Shown here in pieces: positions 34,220 through 39,992 of a DNA stretch of 39,992 nt (position 1 is its first letter; each line of letters opens with the position of its first letter). The position numbers and the translations under genes are program-made. Below the pieces are notes generated by a model that searched no databases, was not told the DNA's origin, and saw nothing but the letters and a program-made list of their open reading frames with translations. Source of the DNA: Acidobacteriaceae bacterium (GTDB lineage: Bacteria > Acidobacteriota > Terriglobia > Bryobacterales > Bryobacteraceae); assembly GCA_019244055.1 (NCBI GenBank), contig JAFATG010000157.1:1-39992 (forward strand), written 5' to 3'.

Positions 34220-34324
34220 CTAAACCCCTGAGCTGATTTCAACAACGATGTTCCTTGGCACAGACTCATCGGCTGCTTCAGGCGAAATCTTAATAGCAAA
34301 CAGCTCAGATTTCGATGGGTGCAC
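34220..34324 (-). other. Short open frame immediately upstream of fliG
   Basis: A 34-codon frame from GTG 34324 ends in TAG four bases before the fliG start and reads MHPSKSELFAIKISPEAADE and onward. The same frame is open without a start back to the TAG stop of the acetyltransferase gene (53 codons). The residue mix is protein-like, but no ribosome-binding site is seen. It may be a small gene, the remnant of a lost gene or chance. Confidence 0.25.
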
Positions 34325-34384
34325 GAATGGATAGTAGAGGTTGCGAATGCTTCGTGAAACAGGGAATTTCTGATTTCTACACCC

Positions 34385-34900
34385 CTACCGTCTAGGCAAG
34401 CGCTGCGGCGGCGTGAGCCAGTATTCCAGGAATGTGAGATCTAGGAAACGGTTAAACTTGAATCCGACTTCGCGGAGGTGCGCCACTCTTTCAAACCCAA
34501 AGCGCTCGAGAAATCTCAGAGACGCAGCGTTCTCTGCATCGACGCCGGCGATCATGATGTGCTTTCCCAAGTCCTTTGCGCGACTAACTAGCATCTTCAA
34601 CAACTCCGTTCCAAGGCCCTGACCTCGCCAGGAAGCATGGATATGGATAGTCCCTTCGACGGTGAAGCGATATCCCGGCCAGGACCGGAAGTCCCCAAAG
34701 CTGCCGAATCCAGCGACCGAATTCCCGTCAGCCGCGACCAACACTGGATAACCCTGCTCCTGCCGTGATGTCCACCAAGCGATTCTTTCCTCACATGTTG
34801 CCGGCCGATCGTTGTAGATCGCAGTTGAATTTGCCACAACCTCGTTATAAATGGCTGTGATCTCGTCAAAATCCGCTTGAACAGCTTCCCTGATGTTCAT
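34385..34900 (-). CDS. GNAT-family N-acetyltransferase (phosphinothricin acetyltransferase-like)
   Basis: A cytoplasmic acetyl-CoA-dependent acetyltransferase. The N-terminal MNIREAVQADFDEITAIYNE, the EERIAWW helix and the acetyl-CoA loop around RGQGLGTELL match the Pat/Bar-type subfamily. The C-terminal GFERVAHLREVGFKFNR is also typical. Members acetylate phosphinothricin, methionine sulfoximine or other amines; the substrate here is unknown. The start at ATG 34900 gives 171 residues; a TTG 17 codons upstream adds a tail unlike the family. It is divergent from ispD with about 80 bp between starts. Confidence 0.86.
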   Translation of the reverse strand: MNIREAVQADFDEITAIYNEVVANSTAIYNDRPATCEERIAWWTSRQEQGYPVLVAADGNSVAGFGSFGDFRSWPGYRFTVEGTIHIHASWRGQGLGTELLKMLVSRAKDLGKHIMIAGVDAENAASLRFLERFGFERVAHLREVGFKFNRFLDLTFLEYWLTPPQRLPRR

Positions 34901-34983
34901 TGGTTTTCTCGCGAACTGCGCGGAGTCCTTTATGATGTAGGTTCGAGGCAATTAGGGGCTCCCGCTCAGGCTCAGCCCTCATC

Positions 34984-35712
34984 ATGAAAGTTTCTGTCAT
35001 TATTCCCGCGGCGGGTCTCGGCACCCGCATGGGCCGGAGTGCACCTGAAAAGGAAGGTATCAGCCGGAAGCAGTTCATGCTGCTCAACGGCTCACCCATT
35101 CTGATTCACACCATCCGCAAGTTTGTGAGCTGCCCGTCTGTTACGGAAATTGTCGTTGCCATTCGCTCCGACGATCTCGCATGGGCTACCGAACTCTTCA
35201 AAGCGCAAGGTCTCGCGCAGAATGTCCGTACGGTTGAAGGAGGCGAAAGCCGGCAGCAATCTGTCGAGAACGCGTTGGCCGCGATCGTGGGCGACATCGA
35301 TCTCGTTGCCGTACACGATGCCGTCCGGCCGTTTGTCGAGCGCGACACGATAGAGAGAGTCATTCATGAAGCGAGCGAGACTGGCGCGGCGATCGTCGGT
35401 ATTGTGCCCGTCGACACGGTCAAGCAGGTGCACCGAACCAAAGTGCGGGCGACTCTTCCGCGCGAGCGCCTCATCTTGACTCAAACGCCCCAGGTATTCC
35501 GTCTCGACCTTCTGCGGCAGGCCTTTGAAAAAGCTCGCGAGGATCTGTTTATCGGTACCGACGAGTCTTCTCTGGTCGAGCGCTTGGAACGTGTTGAAGT
35601 TTCCGTCGTGCTCGGGACGGACCGCAACATCAAGATCACGAAGCCGAGCGACATGGACCTCGCCCGCCTGTATCTGATGCTCGAAAGTTCTGCCCTGGAA
35701 ATTCCGCGCTGA
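34984..35712 (+). CDS. ispD: 2-C-methyl-D-erythritol 4-phosphate cytidylyltransferase
   Basis: IspD activates MEP with CTP in the non-mevalonate isoprenoid pathway. The CTP-binding start VIIPAAGLGTRMG, the conserved VHDAVRPFV and LTQTPQVFR segments, GTDESSLVER and ITKPSDMDLA are all present. The loop after GTRMG is a few residues longer than in E. coli (RSAPEKEGISRKQF). The product is 242 residues. Its TGA overlaps the ispF ATG by one base (TGATG), so translation is coupled. Confidence 0.95.
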   Translation: MKVSVIIPAAGLGTRMGRSAPEKEGISRKQFMLLNGSPILIHTIRKFVSCPSVTEIVVAIRSDDLAWATELFKAQGLAQNVRTVEGGESRQQSVENALAAIVGDIDLVAVHDAVRPFVERDTIERVIHEASETGAAIVGIVPVDTVKQVHRTKVRATLPRERLILTQTPQVFRLDLLRQAFEKAREDLFIGTDESSLVERLERVEVSVVLGTDRNIKITKPSDMDLARLYLMLESSALEIPR

Positions 35713-36230
35713 TGCTTGGACATAACCTCGCGCCCTTGCGCGTCGGGCAAGGCTGGGATTCTCATCGCATTGAAACGGGCCGTCCGCTGATTCTCGCCGG
35801 TGTTCACATTCCTTGTGAGTTCGGTCTCGCTGGGTACTCGGATGCCGACGTCCTGTTTCACTCCGTGACTGATGCCGTTTTGGGAGCGCTCGGCTTGGGC
35901 GACATTGGAACGCATTTCCCCGACACCGCTCCGGAATGGCGGGGAGCCGAAAGCTCAGTCTTCCTTCGCGAGGCAGTTCGTTTGGCAGTAGCGGAAGGCT
36001 ATCGAATCGCTAATGTCGATACAACCGTTATCCTCGAGCGCCCCAAACTGAACGAGTTCCGTAAGGCCATCCGTGAGAACCTCGCCCGCGTGGTCGAGCT
36101 CCCCGCTAATCTGGTGAGCGTGAAGTTCAAGACCGCTGAAAAGGTCGGTCCCGTTGGTGAAGGCCGTTCGTGTGAGGCACAAGCGATTGTTCTGCTACAC
36201 GCGCAATCGTCGGATCAAGCTGTGCAATGA
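35712..36230 (+). CDS. ispF: 2-C-methyl-D-erythritol 2,4-cyclodiphosphate synthase
   Basis: IspF makes the cyclic diphosphate intermediate of the MEP pathway as a homotrimer. The zinc ligands are in GWDSHR (Asp and His, from the DxH motif) and in the histidine of VLFHSVTDAVLGA. GYSDADVLFH, GDIGTHFPDT and FKTAEKVGPVGEG are family hallmarks. The first motif is RVGQGWDSH rather than the usual RIGHGFDVH, so the second His of that motif is Gln. The product is 172 residues, slightly longer than usual because of the tail. IspD and IspF remain separate proteins here rather than fused. Confidence 0.95.
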   Translation: MLGHNLAPLRVGQGWDSHRIETGRPLILAGVHIPCEFGLAGYSDADVLFHSVTDAVLGALGLGDIGTHFPDTAPEWRGAESSVFLREAVRLAVAEGYRIANVDTTVILERPKLNEFRKAIRENLARVVELPANLVSVKFKTAEKVGPVGEGRSCEAQAIVLLHAQSSDQAVQ

Positions 36231-36274
36231 AACCGGCTGCGACCTGAGGTACGGGGGCTCGTCGGACAGAGGCC

Positions 36275-37876
36275 CTATGTGGCTGCTGCTGCGGCGTACT
36301 CTTCGTAAGATCCTAGGAAATCTTCGATTCTTCCGTCCTCGAACGTCCAGATTCTGGTCGCCACTTCATCGACCAAGTCCTCGTCGTGCGTCACCAGTAC
36401 CACCGTGCCCTCGAACTTCTGAAGCGCGATATTCAGCGCGTTGATGGACTCTAGATCGAGGTGGTTCGTCGGTTCATCGAAGACCAGTACGTTCGGCTTC
36501 TGCAGCATGAGCTTGCAGAAGATCAGCCGGGCCGCTTCTCCGCCGGACAAAGCATCCGTCGGTTTCATGCCCTCTTCGCCACTGAACAGCATTTGGCCGA
36601 GCAGGCCGCGGATCTCTTCCTTCGAGGCCTGTGGATCGAAGTCGTGCAACCAATCGGCCACGGTGGTGCCGTTCCGAATGCTTCCGCGATGGTCCTGCGC
36701 GAAGTATCCGACTTGCACTTCATGTCCCCAGGTGACAACTCCGGAATCGGGCCCTACATCGGGATCGTCCACGCCCGGCGCGTTCGCCAGCAGAGCTTTC
36801 AAGAGAGTTGTTTTCCCGGCGCCGTTTCTGCCCATCAGTGCCACTTTTTGCCCGCGTTGGACTGCTGCCGAAAATCCCCGAATCACTTCCAGGTCGCCAT
36901 AACCCTTCGTAACGTCCTTGAGTTCAAGGGCGTGCCGGCCGGACGGCCGCTTCATCTCAAAACGAATGTATGGGCGTTGAATATTTGATCGCGCCAGCTC
37001 AGTGACTTGCAGCCGTTCGACTTCTTTCTTGCGCGAAGTCACCTGGCTTGCTCGCGTGCCGGCCGAAAAACGCGCGATGAACTCGTTCAATTGCGCAATC
37101 TTTTTCTCTCGTTGAGCGTTTTCTGCTTCGATGCGAGCCCGGATCTGCGTCTTCTGCAGAACCATGTCGTCGTATCCGCCCGGGTAGGTAATGATGGTTT
37201 GGTAATCGATATCAGCCGTTTGCGTCGACACGCTGTTCAGGAAATGGCGATCGTGCGAAATGACGATCAGCACCCCGTCATAGTGCGTCAGGAAATTTTG
37301 CAACCAGTGAATCGATTCGAGATCGAGATAGTTCGTCGGCTCATCCAGCAATAGCGCGGCCGGGCGTCCAAAAAGAGCTTGTGCCAGCAATACGCGGACC
37401 TTTTGTCCGCCTTGCAGTTCGCCCATCTTCCGATCGTGCAGAGGCTCAGGGATATCGAGTCCATCCAGCAAGACGGCGGCGTCGCTCTCGGCGGAGTAGC
37501 CGTCCTCTTCCGCGACGATCCCTTCGAGTTCTCCCAACCGCATGCCGTCTTCATCCGTGAGATCGGCTTTCGAATAAAGCGCCTCGCGTTCTTCGAGTGC
37601 CTTCCAAAGCGGCAGATTGCCCATGATCACCGTGTCGATGACACGGTATTCATCAAAGGCAAACTGGTCCTGACGAAGAACGCCAATCTTCTTCGGGCGA
37701 ACCACTGTGCCCTTCTGTGGCTCGAGTTCCCCCGAGAGCAGCTTCATAAATGTGGATTTTCCGGCTCCGTTTGGGCCTGTTAATCCGTAGCGCCGCCCGG
37801 GCAAGAAGGTCGTCGCGACGTCCTCGAACAGGATTTTGCCCCCATAGCGCATGCTGACGTTACTGACTGAAATCAT
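36275..37876 (-). CDS. ABC-F family ATPase, YbiT-like
   Basis: A soluble 533-residue protein with two ABC ATPase domains in tandem and no membrane domain, as in ABC-F translation factors. The first Walker A is GPNGAGKS (34-41) with signature LQGGQK and Walker B LLLDEPTNYLDL. The linker helices (about 240-300) carry the Arg/Lys-rich SAGTRASQVTSRKKEVERL typical of ABC-F. The second site has GRNGAGKTT, LSGGEAAR and LVFDEPTNHLDLES. ABC-F proteins act at the ribosomal E site. Antibiotic protection is possible but not indicated. It converges on ispF. Confidence 0.92.
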   Translation of the reverse strand: MISVSNVSMRYGGKILFEDVATTFLPGRRYGLTGPNGAGKSTFMKLLSGELEPQKGTVVRPKKIGVLRQDQFAFDEYRVIDTVIMGNLPLWKALEEREALYSKADLTDEDGMRLGELEGIVAEEDGYSAESDAAVLLDGLDIPEPLHDRKMGELQGGQKVRVLLAQALFGRPAALLLDEPTNYLDLESIHWLQNFLTHYDGVLIVISHDRHFLNSVSTQTADIDYQTIITYPGGYDDMVLQKTQIRARIEAENAQREKKIAQLNEFIARFSAGTRASQVTSRKKEVERLQVTELARSNIQRPYIRFEMKRPSGRHALELKDVTKGYGDLEVIRGFSAAVQRGQKVALMGRNGAGKTTLLKALLANAPGVDDPDVGPDSGVVTWGHEVQVGYFAQDHRGSIRNGTTVADWLHDFDPQASKEEIRGLLGQMLFSGEEGMKPTDALSGGEAARLIFCKLMLQKPNVLVFDEPTNHLDLESINALNIALQKFEGTVVLVTHDEDLVDEVATRIWTFEDGRIEDFLGSYEEYAAAAAT

Positions 37877-37923
37877 TTGAGGAAAGAACAGGTGGGAACC
37901 TCTATTTTAACGCAGATTCCGAT

Positions 37924-38835
37924 TCAGCCGTCGCTGCGAGCCGGGCCGCCCTCTGGCCGGGCACCTCTCTCGGGAACATAAGGAAGCGCTCGGGAACCTG
38001 CCGTTTCGGCGTACACCTTCGTGAACACAGCTCCGAAGAAGAAAATCTGCGCCGAGTAGTAGACCCAAACAACAAAGGCCACCAGTGAACCCGCGGCGCC
38101 GTAAGTCGATCCGATGGCCGCGGTCCCGAGATATAACGCGAGGAGCGCCTTCCCAATATCGAATAAAATCGCCGTCGCAACCGCGCCAACAGCTACATCT
38201 CGCCAGGCAACGGGTACTTCTGGAACGAACTTGAAGATCAGCGCAAACAGGGCCGACATCGCGACCAGAAAAAATACGAAGTTGGTGGCCTCATCCCAAA
38301 TCGCAATCCCGACCGGCAGATAACTGCTGAACAGTTTCTCGGTAGCGGTCACGATGGTGCTCAAAACCAAGGATGCCAGGAGCAGCGCCCCAGCGCCGAG
38401 AATCATTCCGAAGGACGCGAGCCGTTGTCCGATTATGTCTCGCCATCCCGACAAACGGCTTGGCGGAGCTTCCCAGATAAGGTTCAGCGAATCTCGCAGC
38501 TCAACGAATACGCCCGACGCGCCGAAGAACAGCATTACCAGGGCGATGCCGGCGGCCAAGACTCCGGTCGAGGCTTGATGCGCGTTATCGATCAGTGACT
38601 TAAGCGTATTCGCCACGGAGTAGCCGGCCACTGCTGTTAGCTGACCGATAAGTTCGCGCTCGGCGGCTTGACGGCCAAAGGCCAAACCGCAGATCGCTAC
38701 TATCAGAATGAGCAGAGGGGCAATCGAGAGCAGCGTATAGTAAGCCAGCGCGGCTCCGAGCCGTGGCGTATTATACCTGCTCCATTTGCTGGCCGTTGCC
38801 TTCAGTAATTTCCACGCTGTCTTGCGGGAAAACAT
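37924..38835 (-). CDS. YihY/virulence factor BrkB-family membrane protein
   Basis: A 303-residue inner-membrane protein of the YihY family (once called RNase BN, now considered a mis-annotation). The start with RYNTPRLGAALAYYTLLSIAPLLIL is diagnostic. About six hydrophobic segments are visible, and the conserved GSTYGAAGSLVAFVVWVYYSAQIFFFGA lies near the end. Its function is not known. It reads in the same direction as the ABC-F gene, 47 nt upstream of it, and is divergent from the POTRA protein. Confidence 0.9.
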   Translation of the reverse strand: MFSRKTAWKLLKATASKWSRYNTPRLGAALAYYTLLSIAPLLILIVAICGLAFGRQAAERELIGQLTAVAGYSVANTLKSLIDNAHQASTGVLAAGIALVMLFFGASGVFVELRDSLNLIWEAPPSRLSGWRDIIGQRLASFGMILGAGALLLASLVLSTIVTATEKLFSSYLPVGIAIWDEATNFVFFLVAMSALFALIFKFVPEVPVAWRDVAVGAVATAILFDIGKALLALYLGTAAIGSTYGAAGSLVAFVVWVYYSAQIFFFGAVFTKVYAETAGSRALPYVPERGARPEGGPARSDG

Positions 38836-39000
38836 GGCGGTTTGTCGTCACTATACACGGCTAAGCTCCAGCGGCTGAGATAGATGTAACAGAGTACAAA
38901 GGAGGGGCGTCAAGGAAGTGCTACGGCAGGAGATGACGCGAATCGCGGTCAATAAAGCTTGGAATACATCTTCGGGTCAGGGCTTCTACGACCGGCAGAG

Positions 39001-39992
39001 ATGAGTGGTCTTTCCATTCTTCGCGCCTCGCTTGGCTTGTTGGGACTTCTGATCGTCGCGCTGTCGCAAACACGCGCTCAGGACTCTACTGGTCGAACCG
39101 TCACGGGTATGGAATACCAGCCCAAAGATCAGCCGATCTATTCAAAGGATCTCCAAAACGCGCTGCTCGTCCAAATCGGCCAGCCGCTTGATCCCGCTCA
39201 GGTGGCGGGAACGATCGACCGCCTCTGGGCCACTGGACTATACGACGACATTCAGGTCGATGCGGAGCCCAGCGCCGGCGGCGTCACAATCCGGTTCATC
39301 ACAAAGGCCCGCCGATTTATTGGCCATGTAGGGGCGGATGGTGACATTAAGAATCCACCCAGCCGCGCTGTGCTCCTCAGCGACGCCCAATTGTATCTGG
39401 GGCAGCCTTTCGATCCAGCCGCGCTGGAGGCGGCCCGAAAGAATTTGGAGGAAGAACTCAATCAGAACGGCTTGTTCTTCGGCACAGTGGGCACTACCAC
39501 GATCGAAGATCCGGCGACCCACCAGATGACAATTCGGTTTCTTGTGTACTCCGGCAAGCGGGCGCGTTATGAAACTCCGGTCATTACCGGAAAAACAGTG
39601 CCACTGTCGAACGAGGCAATCATCAGGGCCACTGGTTGGCGCTGGCCGTTGATTCACGTGTATCGGCAGGTGACTTCGGCATTCACTGATCGCGGAGTGG
39701 ACGGAATTCAGAAGAAATACGGCAAGAAAGATCGCCTGACCGCGACGGTAAGCCTCACTTCACTTAAATACGATCCCGAAACCAGTCATGCGCAACCAAC
39801 CCTGGATATTAATGCCGGGCCCAAAATCCTTATTAAGGCGCTCGAATCCAAGCTTTCCAAACGTAAGTTGCGGCAATTGGTCCCGGTTTATGAGGAGGAA
39901 TCGGTTGACAATGACCTGCTAACCGAAGGGGCCGCGAACATTCACGATTATTTTCAATCAAAGGGATACCCGGACGTTGATGTTACCTTGCA
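39001..39992 (+). CDS. BamA/TamA-like outer-membrane protein, N-terminal POTRA part (runs off right edge)
   Basis: From ATG 39001 the frame is open for 330 codons to the window end. A signal peptide (hydrophobic 5-22, likely cut near TRA-Q27) is followed by POTRA-type repeats. The pattern YSKDLQNALLVQIGQPLDPAQVAG...LWATGLYDDIQVDAEPSAGGVTIRF is the first. The second has LYLGQPFDPAALEAARKNLEEEL, and a later one is around LTEGAANIHDYFQSKGYPDVDV. POTRA domains guide outer-membrane proteins to a C-terminal barrel, which would lie outside the window. Whether it is BamA, TamA or another Omp85 member cannot be decided. No strong ribosome-binding site is seen. Confidence 0.88.
   Translation, partial: MSGLSILRASLGLLGLLIVALSQTRAQDSTGRTVTGMEYQPKDQPIYSKDLQNALLVQIGQPLDPAQVAGTIDRLWATGLYDDIQVDAEPSAGGVTIRFITKARRFIGHVGADGDIKNPPSRAVLLSDAQLYLGQPFDPAALEAARKNLEEELNQNGLFFGTVGTTTIEDPATHQMTIRFLVYSGKRARYETPVITGKTVPLSNEAIIRATGWRWPLIHVYRQVTSAFTDRGVDGIQKKYGKKDRLTATVSLTSLKYDPETSHAQPTLDINAGPKILIKALESKLSKRKLRQLVPVYEEESVDNDLLTEGAANIHDYFQSKGYPDVDVTL

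Noticed and set aside
34952-34983. Fusion or shared regulation of the acetyltransferase with ispD
   Set aside because: The genes are simply divergent; no operator-like repeat is visible between them.
38928-39005. Small frame ending in an ATGA overlap with the POTRA gene
   Set aside because: Only about 25 codons, no convincing start context and no recognisable sequence; the overlap alone is weak evidence.
1-39992. CRISPR arrays, insertion sequences, prophage or integrase genes
   Set aside because: No regularly spaced repeats, transposase or integrase motifs, or terminal inverted repeats were seen anywhere in the window.

Overview
The window looks like a chromosomal segment from an Acidobacteriota bacterium or a close relative. 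It is moderately GC-rich and densely coded. Lipid A genes (lpxD, lpxA), a POTRA/BamA-type protein and an MlaF-like ATPase indicate a Gram-negative envelope. A VWA protein of the type common in Acidobacteriota, together with many secreted proteins of unknown role, supports the lineage. The assignment rests on gene content and protein style only; no 16S gene is present.

Layout. Positions 1-7528 (minus strand) carry a protein quality-control block: tig, clpX, lon and engB, with metK upstream and the start of an unidentified acidic ORF running off the left edge. clpP is not at its usual place between tig and clpX. Positions 7808-13802 hold a secreted unknown, a run of RNA hairpins ending in a strong terminator, a PLP aminotransferase, a membrane glycosyltransferase-like protein, a secreted protein with a duplicated domain, an exported methyltransferase-like protein and coaA. 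Next come tRNA-Ala(GGC), a tiny orphan histidine-kinase DHp protein, divergent lpxD/lpxA, a periplasmic amidase, mobA and an mlaF-like ATPase. Positions 19433-23392 (minus strand) form one compact operon: scpA, scpB, a pseudouridine synthase, a CoA-binding protein and an SH3 lipoprotein. A Uma2-family gene lies between two GC palindromes, followed by tRNA-Gln(CTG).

Positions 24193-26854 hold the most unusual system. It is a three-gene minus-strand operon encoding a secreted proline-rich protein with a C-terminal LPHTAS sorting signal, a VWA-domain protein and a sortase with His, Cys and Arg all present. This looks like a self-contained sortase/substrate pair in a bacterium that also makes lipid A. 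Positions 27197-29455 hold a polyphosphate-glucokinase-like ROK protein and tatA/tatC. Positions 29541-31346 hold a PmoA-like (DUF6807) protein with a probable N-terminal frameshift and an FAH-family sugar-acid dehydratase-like enzyme. Positions 31364-34216 (minus strand) encode only the flagellar switch complex: fliG, two different FliN-like proteins and fliM. The right end holds a GNAT acetyltransferase, ispD-ispF, an ABC-F ATPase, a YihY-type membrane protein and the first 330 codons of a BamA/TamA-like protein.

Start codons were re-chosen where a ribosome-binding site, an overlap or family length argued for it. Family names come from motif recognition by eye, without database searches.
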